Of a stretch of DNA of 64,000 nt, positions 10,112 through 18,391 are shown piece after piece. The translations under genes were made by a program, and so were the position numbers. The stretch's first letter is position 1. The number at the start of each line of letters is the position of its first letter. The notes beneath the pieces are model-generated. The model searched no databases, was not told the origin of the DNA, and saw nothing but the letters and a program-made list of their open reading frames with translations. Origin of the DNA: CAILHX01 sp964511385 (lineage in GTDB: Bacteria; Pseudomonadota; Gammaproteobacteria; Burkholderiales; Methylophilaceae); assembly GCA_964511385.1 (NCBI GenBank), contig CAZEFE010000005.1:1-64000 (forward strand), read 5' to 3'.

Positions 10112-10216
10112 ACACTAAAAATGTATCCACATCTCTAGAAAAAAAGGAATAGAATCAACAAGCCTCTGTTTCTTTACCTCAGTTTTGGTATTAATTTCTC
10201 ATACTAAAACTGTAAC
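10112..10216. repeat. left transposon end: transposase-binding-type repeats
   Basis: Three copies of a ~14-bp box lie between the TPR gene stop and tniA: 10112-10125 and 10201-10214 in one orientation and 10180-10191 (CAGTTTTGGTAT) inverted. They match the two perfect copies at the other end of the element. Arrays of several binding sites per end are typical for TnsB/TniA transposases. The rest of 10101-10265 holds the tniA promoter region and an AT-rich tract. Confidence 0.65.
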
Positions 10217-10265
10217 TTTGATAATGCTCATATCAATAGTGTAGTTATGGGCGTGGAGGAGCCAT

Positions 10266-12287
10266 ATGACCTCCGAAGAAACAATCATTCCTCTAGGACG
10301 GCATGTTAAAGGCCTGACGGGAACTGCGTATGCCAATCTATCTTCATGGCCACTGCCAGATGAAGGCGCCTTAAACGGACAAAAGCTAAAAGATTACCAA
10401 CAAAGAAAGGAAGGTATTCAGCTATATCTGAATGGAGCATCCGTTGCTTTCATCCGCCGAGAGTGTGGATTAGAACCGAAATACATCTACCGTTTAATTA
10501 GAGAACGTTGCCTTGAGGTCCACCCTGATGGATTGATTTATGGTTGGCGCGGAATAGTGCCTCGGCTTCATATCAAGCCATATCGCCGTAAAAAATTGAT
10601 TAGCGTTGATGCTGCAGGTTTCGGTGCGGCGGGTGCTTTAACCGTAACACTAGAGCTTCATCCGGATTTAAAAACTAAATTCGATCAACGTATCCTCCAT
10701 TCCCCAACTGCAGATCAGTTAGGTCCAGTCCAAAGGCCTCGTCAGTCATTATGGAAATGGTTTCTGGACGAGCTCCGAAAACTAGGCTATGAAACTCGTC
10801 ATGAATGGCCATTCAATACCAGAACGAATGGTTACAACTCAGTTCGTAAATATATTGATTCAATTCTAGAAGCTAATCCTGGTCGTGCAGTACGTGTAAT
10901 TGGCGGCCCTGACCTCGGAAGAAAAATGCTTAGCGGCGATGGTGTTGACCGGCCTGTAAGTCATGTTTATCAGCGGGTCGAAATGGATGCCCATAAAATT
11001 GATGGTATCTTTTGCGTGTTACTTCCGCAATCTGCAGGTGGGTACGTTCCCAAAATTATTTATCGAATTTGGGTAATCGTGATAATCGAAATTGTATCCA
11101 GGGCTATTCTGGGATATTTCCTGAGCTTGCGCAGGGAGGTATCGAAAGAGGATGTCCTCCGGACAATTAAGATAGCCTTGAGTTCGTGGAGTCCTCGTAA
11201 GCTATCCTTCAGTGATATTGCCTACGCCGATGGGGCTGGCTTCCCTTCTAATGTCTCGCCAAAGCTCTTCCGTGCCTGCTGGAACGAAACCAGTGTTGAC
11301 GGTGCCTTGGCTGAAACCTGCCAGCATGTACGAGATAGCCTGAAGAATGTTGTAGGCTCAGTGCTGGTTTCACCTAAAAGTGGTTTCTCAAGTCGCAGAA
11401 GCAAAGATGATAGGCCATTCATCGAGGCGTTCTTTAAGAAGCTCGGTGCCAGCGGATTTCAGCGCATATCCAACACCACCGGAGGAAAGGCGGGTGGCAC
11501 CAATGGTCGAGACCCTTCCAAGGTAGCCATCAAGAGTCAGTTTCAAATCGAATATGCCGAGGAGTTGCTGGATGTACTTATTGCCAACTATAACGCGACC
11601 CCGCATACGGCATTAGGGTATAGATCGCCATTGCAATATCTGGATTTCATCTGTTCCAGAAACGATTTGTCGCTCCGGTATGCAGATCCGAACTCGGTAC
11701 AAGCACTACTTAGCTATCGAAAAAGATGCAGAGTCAAAGGAGGTATTCGGGAAGGCAGAAGACCTTATGTCAACTTTGAAGGGGCACGCTACACCAACGA
11801 CATTCTCGGCCAGCGGCATGATCTGGTCGGCTCATATATCTGGCTCATCAACCATCTTGAGGACGATGCCCGCGTGGCACAGGCGTCCACCATAGATGGG
11901 ATGTCGCTTGGCATACTTCGAGCGGCCGCACCATGGCACAAATTACCACACAGCTTGCAGGTTCGCCGTGCGATCAATAGTTGCGTACATCAACGCATGC
12001 TCTTTATCGCCTCTGGCTCCGACGCGGTGGAAGCATTCTTGGGATTTTGCGAGCAGCAAAGAAATCATAAGTTGCCTGTACATCCGGCATATCTTGAAGC
12101 CAGAAGGATACTTGTTCAGGAAGCCGAACTTGTAGTCGGGAAACCCATGTTGGAAGTTGCCAGCGAGCAACAAAAGACTACTCTGCAGAAAGGGCATCAA
12201 GAAAAAATAGGTACCGACAAGGCGCGACAGGATAAGGAGCCCTCAACCAAACTTTTACCGGTCAGACGGAAGGCCGTGTCGACTTAG
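10266..12287 (+). CDS. tniA: TniA/TnsB-type DDE transposase
   Basis: 673 residues, close in size to TnsB. An N-terminal helix-turn-helix region (~40-90) precedes a retroviral-integrase (rve) catalytic core. The acidic triad is visible: D in YQRVEMDAHKIDG (~241), D in DIAYADGAGFP (~321) and E in RPFIEAFFKKLGA (~388), followed by a C-terminal Mu-type barrel and a lysine/glutamine-rich tail that could contact the AAA+ partner. It should bind the end repeats and join 3' ends to target DNA. GGAGG at 10256-10260 is a strong ribosome site. Codon use is more AT-rich than the flanking core genes. Confidence 0.9.
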   Translation: MTSEETIIPLGRHVKGLTGTAYANLSSWPLPDEGALNGQKLKDYQQRKEGIQLYLNGASVAFIRRECGLEPKYIYRLIRERCLEVHPDGLIYGWRGIVPRLHIKPYRRKKLISVDAAGFGAAGALTVTLELHPDLKTKFDQRILHSPTADQLGPVQRPRQSLWKWFLDELRKLGYETRHEWPFNTRTNGYNSVRKYIDSILEANPGRAVRVIGGPDLGRKMLSGDGVDRPVSHVYQRVEMDAHKIDGIFCVLLPQSAGGYVPKIIYRIWVIVIIEIVSRAILGYFLSLRREVSKEDVLRTIKIALSSWSPRKLSFSDIAYADGAGFPSNVSPKLFRACWNETSVDGALAETCQHVRDSLKNVVGSVLVSPKSGFSSRRSKDDRPFIEAFFKKLGASGFQRISNTTGGKAGGTNGRDPSKVAIKSQFQIEYAEELLDVLIANYNATPHTALGYRSPLQYLDFICSRNDLSLRYADPNSVQALLSYRKRCRVKGGIREGRRPYVNFEGARYTNDILGQRHDLVGSYIWLINHLEDDARVAQASTIDGMSLGILRAAAPWHKLPHSLQVRRAINSCVHQRMLFIASGSDAVEAFLGFCEQQRNHKLPVHPAYLEARRILVQEAELVVGKPMLEVASEQQKTTLQKGHQEKIGTDKARQDKEPSTKLLPVRRKAVST

Positions 12288-12298
12288 CTGAATATGCC

Positions 12299-13294
12299 AT
12301 GTGCAATCCTGGCCAAATCGTTGCGATTGATTCAAGGCATCCTGTCATGCGTCAGGAGTATGCGATCTATACGCCATCAATGGATGAAATGATAACCACA
12401 ATTGGCAACTGGATCGATCAGAGGACAAGCGGGGGATATATTTACGGGCCCTCCAGGTTCGGAAAATCACGAACTGTAAAGTGGTACGTTCGAATTGTTT
12501 TGGAGGAAAGGTTCAAACGCCAGCTCCCATTAGTTGTTTGGAGCCGTCCACCCACCATGATGCTGGAGGGGGATTTTTGGAATTTTCTGCTGAAGGCATC
12601 CAAATTCCATTTCCAAAACCCTGAAAAACCCAAGAAGAGACTCCAAGCCCGATTCTTGTTCAAGCAACAGCTGATTACGATAGCGCGGTCGGCTCGGCAG
12701 AATTTTATTGTTCTCATGATTGATGAGGCCCATGACGTAACCTTGAATGAATGGAAATGGCTGCTTGGACTGCAAAACGAGTTGGATGATGAGGGATTCC
12801 GGTTAACCATATTTTCTATTGGGTCGCACCAAATTAGCTATCAACCCAACTATCTGGCTAGAGTTGGAAGTGCGCATATTGCCGCCCGATTCTTTGCTGT
12901 CAGCGCCAAATTTCATGGCATCAAAAGTATCAATGAATTGGCTTACATTCTTAACGGATACGATGTCGATTCCGAATGGCCGGCCAATACAGGTACATCT
13001 TATTTGAAATATTTTGCTCCCTTTGCCTTCGAGCAGAATTGTCGATTGACCGATCGGGCTGCCGATCTTTGGCTGGCCTTTGAGGAACTGCTGCCTCCGG
13101 AATTAAAGTCTGGCAATAAGTCATGGAAAATGGAGATTCCCATGCAGCATGTTGCTTTGACCATGGAGCAGGTGCTACGGCTGCTTGCGCGAGGTAAGGG
13201 TTGGGATAGTGCAACTTCCGTAGAAAGTTTTATGGAGATTGCCGCAAGCACCGGCTTTACCAACCATCTTCGAATCATTGCCATGCCAGAGTGA
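12299..13294 (+). CDS. tniB: TniB/TnsC-type AAA+ transposition regulator
   Basis: 331 residues. Walker A is GPSRFGKS (~50-57) and Walker B is FIVLMIDEAHDV (~136-147), the layout of the TniB/TnsC family of ATPases. These form filaments on target DNA and pass the target from TniQ to the transposase. A sensor-like stretch FSIGSHQ follows. It lies 11 bp after tniA, and its stop is one base away from the tniQ start, so the three genes form one operon. Confidence 0.88.
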   Translation: MCNPGQIVAIDSRHPVMRQEYAIYTPSMDEMITTIGNWIDQRTSGGYIYGPSRFGKSRTVKWYVRIVLEERFKRQLPLVVWSRPPTMMLEGDFWNFLLKASKFHFQNPEKPKKRLQARFLFKQQLITIARSARQNFIVLMIDEAHDVTLNEWKWLLGLQNELDDEGFRLTIFSIGSHQISYQPNYLARVGSAHIAARFFAVSAKFHGIKSINELAYILNGYDVDSEWPANTGTSYLKYFAPFAFEQNCRLTDRAADLWLAFEELLPPELKSGNKSWKMEIPMQHVALTMEQVLRLLARGKGWDSATSVESFMEIAASTGFTNHLRIIAMPE

Positions 13295-13295
13295 C

Positions 13296-14747
13296 ATGCT
13301 AACGCCTGGAACACGCGCTTTAGAGCGGCGACGGTCACGCCATCCAAAAGTCAATTGGGGTAAAGGGCAGCTGTTACCTTATGAGTCCTCGGCTTCATTC
13401 TTTGCCAAGTTTTGTTTATTGAATGGACTTCGCCCGGTTGCGGCCAAGAAATTTATCGAAGCGGTCTGCTATCCAGATCAGTGGTCGCCTGATGGAGTCA
13501 AGCCAACGGCTATCAGTATTCTGACTCGGTTGCTAGATGAGAATATCTCTATTGTCAGAACACTGTATCGCTATCAGCTTGACCTAGTCACCTGCTATGG
13601 CAGTACTGGACAGAATGTCTATCTGGATTGGCTGATCAACCATGAGAAAAACTGGTATCACCTAACGTATTGTCCGGACTGTATCCGTATGGGATATCAC
13701 GCTTCGTTCCATGAGTATGCGTGGCTTGCGAAATGCCCGATCCATCATTGTGAGTTAGTGACAGATGAAAGTTTTAATTCCAGGAATCTCGATAATTTTT
13801 ACGAAGGTGTGAAACGGCTGATTAGCATCATGGAAGCGTTCTGTCCAAGATGGTTAGAGATTGGTGCACACCATGCGGTCCACCAATCACTTAAGAGTGC
13901 ACGATTCATTGAATTCAGGCGGTGGGTGAAATCCGCACAAAAAACAGGAATGGATTTTAATGCTTCACATGTCTTTTCCCTGCGCGGTAATGATTACTCT
14001 ACGAACACGCTTAAATTGTTCTGGGGCCGACTGTCATGGAAGCTGCCAATCCCAAGAAATATAGCCCTGATCGTGGCTAATCCAATTCATGCAACACACC
14101 CCACAATAAAGAGCCTACCCAAGGCACCAGTCAGCCAGTTGCGTGAGGTTGTCTCCAGCATACCATTTGAAACGCTAAGCCGATTTTATAGAATGAACAC
14201 GATGTTTGAAAATAATATGCCGGCGTACCGAATTGCGGCTATGACTATGCTGAAATTAATTAAGGCCCGGCATGATACATCTCACTGTCGGTGTAGCTGG
14301 GGCAGGGCGCATGATGGGCACTGGTGGCGTAGAGACCCAGATAGGGGGCCTAATTTCTCCATCACGTGTCCCGTCGAGATTGTTATGGAGGAAATTCAGG
14401 TTGGATGGATAGATTTTCGTACTGATTTCTCAGCAAGGCTTTCGCGTGATATTTGGCAAGAATATTATTCTTATTGCCAACACCTGATACAACTTGGTTA
14501 TGGAAGGCGCATAGAGGGTAAATATGATTACCTACATCCATTAGTGCAACTGACGTTTACTCCCGAATTAATAGAACTCATTGAAGAGTTGCTGTTTTAT
14601 GAGTTCAGAGATCATTTACATGATCTCGATGGATGGCTAAAACAAATTGATGCTGGCACAGAACCATTCTTGATTCCCGGTGCGCTAGTGAGAAGCAATG
14701 TGTTTCTGAATCAGGAGGAGGCGTACTTGTTGCACTGGAACGCTTAA
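13296..14747 (+). CDS. tniQ: TniQ-family target-selection protein
   Basis: 483 residues. The N-terminal TniQ motif LLPYESSASFFAKFCLLNG (~27-45) is followed by a zinc-binding CPDC...CPIHHC segment (~126-150), the hallmark of TniQ/TnsD proteins, and by a second Cys/His-rich region (HCRCSW...HWWR, ~330). TniQ/TnsD proteins choose the target site, TnsD through its C-terminal DNA-binding part. Start ATG 13296 was chosen because it follows the tniB stop directly; an earlier in-frame start would overlap tniB. The insertion next to dif suggests what this protein recognises. Confidence 0.85.
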   Translation: MLTPGTRALERRRSRHPKVNWGKGQLLPYESSASFFAKFCLLNGLRPVAAKKFIEAVCYPDQWSPDGVKPTAISILTRLLDENISIVRTLYRYQLDLVTCYGSTGQNVYLDWLINHEKNWYHLTYCPDCIRMGYHASFHEYAWLAKCPIHHCELVTDESFNSRNLDNFYEGVKRLISIMEAFCPRWLEIGAHHAVHQSLKSARFIEFRRWVKSAQKTGMDFNASHVFSLRGNDYSTNTLKLFWGRLSWKLPIPRNIALIVANPIHATHPTIKSLPKAPVSQLREVVSSIPFETLSRFYRMNTMFENNMPAYRIAAMTMLKLIKARHDTSHCRCSWGRAHDGHWWRRDPDRGPNFSITCPVEIVMEEIQVGWIDFRTDFSARLSRDIWQEYYSYCQHLIQLGYGRRIEGKYDYLHPLVQLTFTPELIELIEELLFYEFRDHLHDLDGWLKQIDAGTEPFLIPGALVRSNVFLNQEEAYLLHWNA

Positions 14748-14793
14748 TCAGCCAAAAATATGAAACTCTTTAGGACCGATACTGTTTTTAATT

Positions 14794-15147
14794 ATGACTC
14801 GCTCTGACTTGATTGCCCGGTTAAACAACCGTTTCTCACAACTTACCAGACAGGATGTCGATCAATCAGTGAGGACAATTCTGGATGCGATAGCGAATCA
14901 GATCGCCCAAAACAGCCGGGTAGAGGTGCGTGGATTTGGTAGTTTTAACTTACATATACGCCCTCCACGATTGGGGCGTAACCCCAAGACTGGCGAACAG
15001 GTGCCGGTGCCAGAGAAACGGGTTCCTCACTTTAAACCTGGGGTGGAATTGCGAAATCGTGTAAACAACAGTTCAGAAAAATGGCCGTTCATCGCAGGGG
15101 GACAAGAAATTGATTGGGGGCCTCCAGTTGGGAGAGAGGTATGGTGA
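14794..15147 (+). CDS. IHF/HU-family DNA-bending protein
   Basis: 117 residues; positions 1-92 match the IHF beta subunit family, with the conserved arm VEVRGFGSFNLHIRPPRLGRNPKTGEQV and the C-terminal helix PHFKPGVELRNRVN. About 20 extra residues follow. It follows tniQ by 46 bp in the same direction and inside the element, so it is a transposon-borne paralogue rather than the housekeeping gene. A role in bending transposon ends or the recombination site is plausible but inferred only from position. Confidence 0.85.
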   Translation: MTRSDLIARLNNRFSQLTRQDVDQSVRTILDAIANQIAQNSRVEVRGFGSFNLHIRPPRLGRNPKTGEQVPVPEKRVPHFKPGVELRNRVNNSSEKWPFIAGGQEIDWGPPVGREVW

Positions 15148-15304
15148 TTGATGACACCGATTTAGTTCCCCTAAATTTCCTTCGTTGATGTTGGCACATG
15201 GGAAGCCGGGTGAGCGTTCTCGAAGCCGTCATTTACGTGAAATCCCAACCGTAATACGCATATTTTGTTTGCGTTAACAGGATATTTGGGTGCAGAATAA
15301 AAAC

Positions 15305-15670
15305 ATGCATTCCAAACTGACGCGACTGATCACGCTTCTGGCGATACTGGTCTGCCTTCCCTTGCAAGGGCTGGCAGCAGTCACCATGCCTGCGTGTCAA
15401 GCGCATGGACAGAAGATGGAAATGCACGCAGATGTCGGCCAAGCACAGGCATCCGATCATTGCGATCATCACGATAAGGCACCCCAGTCCAAGAATTCGC
15501 CGTGCGACAAATGCTTTTACTGCTATTTGAGCGCCACCCAGGCCGTTTCCCCCCATCTATTGACCGTTGACGCCCTCGGAGTCACGGTCATGGTTGCTGC
15601 GCCGCTAGCCGGCATGTCCGACGCGCTCCCGTCATCGCTCTACCACCCCCCTCGATCCACCTTCGCCTAG
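15305..15670 (+). CDS. small secreted Cys/His-rich protein, copper-operon leader gene
   Basis: 121 residues from ATG 15305 (a GTG at 15290 would add five residues). Signal peptide to about residue 26 (LPLQGLAA), then a metal-ligand-rich stretch with HADVGQAQASDHCDHHDK and CDKCFYCY. It resembles the DUF2946-like proteins placed ahead of copper and silver efflux operons. I infer a periplasmic metal-binding or sensing role. The 157 bp upstream, after the IHF gene, probably hold the operon promoter, but I see no clear operator. Confidence 0.6.
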   Translation: MHSKLTRLITLLAILVCLPLQGLAAVTMPACQAHGQKMEMHADVGQAQASDHCDHHDKAPQSKNSPCDKCFYCYLSATQAVSPHLLTVDALGVTVMVAAPLAGMSDALPSSLYHPPRSTFA

Positions 15671-15847
15671 TGCTGAAGGTGTAACCTTCAGGGCTTGAGC
15701 TCGCCGTTACGGCTGCTCGGCCTTCAAGTATCGCCCCTTCGGCACGCATTGACCCATGGTGGTTTCGCGCAGCTGAGAACTGTTACGCCTGTTCATTTCA
15801 GCAAGCTCGAAACCTCTTCCAAGGAATGTTGCAGCGAGGGAAGAGCG

Positions 15848-16201
15848 ATGTCTCATCCAGATCATCAAGCCAATTCGGAGACTGAATTCACGGTCTGCCG
15901 CAAAGTGCTCATTGCTACACCCGATGTTTCGGAGGCACAGCTGCGCCTGGTAGAGAAGCGGTCTCCAAATTGCCTGAGCCTGGCAATGGATAATCACGGT
16001 GGCGAACTCCGTGTCACCTACGATTCGTCCGTGCTTTCGTTCAGCCGGATACTTGCGTCGTTAGGCGAAGCTGGCCTCACCCCCATCAACACCTGGTGGT
16101 TCCGCCTGAAATCCTCGTTTTACGACTTCACGGATAGCAATTGTGCGGCCCAAGCTCATGCAAGGCACAAAGGCTGCTGCAACAAAATTCCCAAAGAATA
16201 G
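15848..16201 (+). CDS. unrecognised small Cys-containing protein, possible HMA-like fold
   Basis: 117 residues from ATG 15848, behind a GAGGGAAGAG ribosome site. The middle (CLSLAMDNHGGELRVTYDSSVLSFSRILASLGEAGL, split over ~48-83) has the beta-alpha-beta pattern of heavy-metal-associated domains, but lacks the usual CxxC loop. Cysteines cluster near the end (GCCNK). I do not recognise the family; its place ahead of the cus genes suggests metal binding. No signal peptide is seen, so it would act in the cytoplasm. Confidence 0.45.
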   Translation: MSHPDHQANSETEFTVCRKVLIATPDVSEAQLRLVEKRSPNCLSLAMDNHGGELRVTYDSSVLSFSRILASLGEAGLTPINTWWFRLKSSFYDFTDSNCAAQAHARHKGCCNKIPKE

Positions 16202-16254
16202 TGCCGTACCCCCCCAAGCCGGGGAAATATCAATCCACCAAAGGAGAATGAATC

Positions 16255-16650
16255 ATGAAAAAGCAAACCGTATCACCCCTGATCGCCATCGTCGTTGCCT
16301 GCGGCATCGGATTGGCTTCCTTAACCGCAGTTGCTGGCCCGGACGAATTCCAGCTCCAGATGACGCGCAAATTGCATGAAGCCAAGCAGAAACAGCAACA
16401 AGCCGAAGCCGCCAAGGGCGAGGAGCGCCAGAAGCTGATGGGCGAGCACATGAAGATGATGCAGGATGCCATGGAAAAAATGCAGGCCATGAAGCCCAAG
16501 GCCGGCATGACCATGCAGGAGCATGAAGAGTGGATCAATCAGCATCAGAAGCTTATGGAGGACATGATGGGCCAGATGATGGGCGATCAGCACATGATGA
16601 TGGACATGGGGTGTATGCCCAAGGGCTCAGGCGATAAGCACAAGCACTGA
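16255..16650 (+). CDS. methionine/histidine-rich periplasmic metal-binding protein
   Basis: 131 residues with a signal peptide (cleavage near VAGPDE, ~residue 28). The mature part is a charged helix (LHEAKQKQQQAEAAKGEERQK) followed by a run of Met and His (HMKMMQDAMEKM, MMGQMMGDQHMMMDMG) and a His-rich end (KHKH). Such proteins bind Cu(I) or Ag(I) in the periplasm. The ribosome site AAGGAG lies 8 bp before the ATG. A GC-rich hairpin follows the gene at 16661-16681. Confidence 0.65.
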   Translation: MKKQTVSPLIAIVVACGIGLASLTAVAGPDEFQLQMTRKLHEAKQKQQQAEAAKGEERQKLMGEHMKMMQDAMEKMQAMKPKAGMTMQEHEEWINQHQKLMEDMMGQMMGDQHMMMDMGCMPKGSGDKHKH

Positions 16651-16660
16651 TTTGGACCTG

Positions 16661-16681
16661 CGGGCGGGTTCATCCCGCCCG
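16661..16681 (+). terminator. GC-rich hairpin between the Met-rich gene and cusF
   Basis: A perfect 8-bp stem, CGGGCGGG paired with CCCGCCCG, closes a 5-base loop. There is no T-run, so it may be a partial terminator or an mRNA-stability element that sets different levels of the periplasmic proteins and the efflux pump. Confidence 0.45.
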
Positions 16682-16710
16682 TCTGAACCATGACGAAAGG
16701 ATATCAAGCA

Positions 16711-17040
16711 ATGAAACAATTTCTGATAGTAGTGGCTGCCATGGTGGCATTCAGCATTACGACGCTGCCGGTGCAGGCCGACGACTCGCATCACCCCAAG
16801 GCCGAGGCGCAGAAAAGCTACGCGGTGAAGGGCGAAGTGGTTGCCGTGGACAAGGTTGGTGGCAAGGTGAAGCTGAAACACGAGGCCGTTCCTGAACTGG
16901 ATTGGCCGGCGATGACGATGTTCTTCCCGGTTGCCGACCAAGCCCAGTTGGATGCCCTGAAAGCTGGCGACCAGGTGAACTTCGAGTTTGTGAAGAACGA
17001 CAACGGTCCACTGATCACCCAGATCAAGGTTACACAATAG
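16711..17040 (+). CDS. cusF: CusF-like periplasmic copper/silver-binding protein
   Basis: 109 residues from ATG 16711, placed ten bases after AAGGA; the ATG at 16690 would bury that ribosome site. Signal peptide to about residue 23 (PVQADD). The mature domain has the CusF signature LDWPAMTMFF, in which Trp and Met bind Cu(I)/Ag(I). CusF hands metal to the CusCBA pump, encoded directly downstream. Confidence 0.88.
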   Translation: MKQFLIVVAAMVAFSITTLPVQADDSHHPKAEAQKSYAVKGEVVAVDKVGGKVKLKHEAVPELDWPAMTMFFPVADQAQLDALKAGDQVNFEFVKNDNGPLITQIKVTQ

Positions 17041-17095
17041 TATGCGTGGGTCAGTCCGGCAAATCCGGCTGGCCCTGCCTGTATTGGGAACGAAC

Positions 17096-18391
17096 ATGAA
17101 CAAGCAAAAACAATTCGCATCCGCCATTGCCTTGGTTGCCTTGTTGCAGACCGTACAGGTCAATGCCGGCGATCTGCCTGGCACGGCGCAGGCGCCGCTG
17201 CCATTGGGGGCCTCGTTGCAAGACTTGCTGCAATGGGCTGATGCCAACAACCCCGAACTGGCCGCCATGCGCTATGAAGTAGACGCCGCTGGGGAACGTA
17301 TCCAGCCCGCAGGGGCACTGCCGGATCCTGTTCTTCGCGTCGAATTGCAGGATTTCGCCGGCCCGGGAGCCCCGGATGGATTCAATCCGCTACCGGGCAA
17401 GGGCAGCGGTACCAAGTACACCCTGATGCAGAGCTTGCCCTTGTGGGGCAAGCGCGACCTGCGCAAGGAAGTTGCCACGGCGGAACTGGATCAGGTCAAG
17501 GGGCGGCGGCAGTCAACCGTTGCCGAGATTCATGCACGGATCAAGAGTGCCTATGTCCAGTATTACCAGGCATCGGGTTTGAAGAAGCTCAACGAGGAAA
17601 TTCTTCACCTGTTGGGCGATCTCGAAGCAGTAGCACAAGTACGCTACGCCGGAGGGCTTGCACCGCAACAGGACGTGATCCGGGCACAGGTGGAAAAAAC
17701 CATGCTTCGCTCCGAGATCATCAATCTGGACACCGAACAGCATCACGCCATGACCAAACTCAATGTGGCGATCGGACGTTCACAGCATGCGCCGCTGGCG
17801 GAACCCGCGGTGTTGCGCCGGATCAATCCAGACAAGCTCGATCCAGCAGCCTTGCAGGAAAAAATGTCACGCGCCAACCCGTTTCTGGCTACGCAATCCG
17901 CCCAGATTGCAGCCGCCGAGGCCAACCGTCGCCTAGTGGAAAAGAACCGCTATCCGGATGTCACGCTCGGCATTGCCCCGATCCAGCGCGGTGGCGCTAT
18001 CGACAGCTGGGAAGCCATGGTCGAGGTCAACATCCCGATCCGCTTCGATACCCGCCGTTCACAGGAAAGTGAAGCTGGCGCCATGCTGGCAGCAGCGAAA
18101 GAACGTCAGCAGGCGATCTCCAACCAGGTGTCCGGAGAACTGCAGGATAGCCTGTCCGCTTTGGATGCCGCCCGCAAGCAGGAGCAGTTGATTGTAGACA
18201 CCTTGCTGCCGCAAGCCGAATTGACATTTCGTTCCGCGCTGGCGGGCTACGAGGCAGGCAAGGTGGATTTTGCCACGCTGCTGGACGCCCAACGCGCCAT
18301 CAAGCGTGCCCGTCAGGACAGTTTCAAGGCACGGGTGGAGCAGGAACTGCGCATCACAGACATTGAGAAATTGGTGGGAGAAGAACTATGA
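17096..18391 (+). CDS. cusC: CusC-like outer-membrane factor of RND metal efflux pump
   Basis: 431 residues of the TolC/OEP family. Signal peptide to ~25 (QVNAGD), then two OEP repeats with long coiled-coil helices (~170-260 and ~330-425). It forms the outer-membrane channel of the tripartite CusCBA complex. ATG 17096 was chosen because the signal peptide begins there; an in-frame ATG at 17042 would add 18 unlikely residues. The stop overlaps the cusB start (ATGA). Confidence 0.85.
   Translation: MNKQKQFASAIALVALLQTVQVNAGDLPGTAQAPLPLGASLQDLLQWADANNPELAAMRYEVDAAGERIQPAGALPDPVLRVELQDFAGPGAPDGFNPLPGKGSGTKYTLMQSLPLWGKRDLRKEVATAELDQVKGRRQSTVAEIHARIKSAYVQYYQASGLKKLNEEILHLLGDLEAVAQVRYAGGLAPQQDVIRAQVEKTMLRSEIINLDTEQHHAMTKLNVAIGRSQHAPLAEPAVLRRINPDKLDPAALQEKMSRANPFLATQSAQIAAAEANRRLVEKNRYPDVTLGIAPIQRGGAIDSWEAMVEVNIPIRFDTRRSQESEAGAMLAAAKERQQAISNQVSGELQDSLSALDAARKQEQLIVDTLLPQAELTFRSALAGYEAGKVDFATLLDAQRAIKRARQDSFKARVEQELRITDIEKLVGEEL

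Noticed and set aside
10266..15147. CRISPR-associated transposon (CAST)
   Set aside because: No Cas genes or repeat arrays accompany the tniABQ genes in the window.
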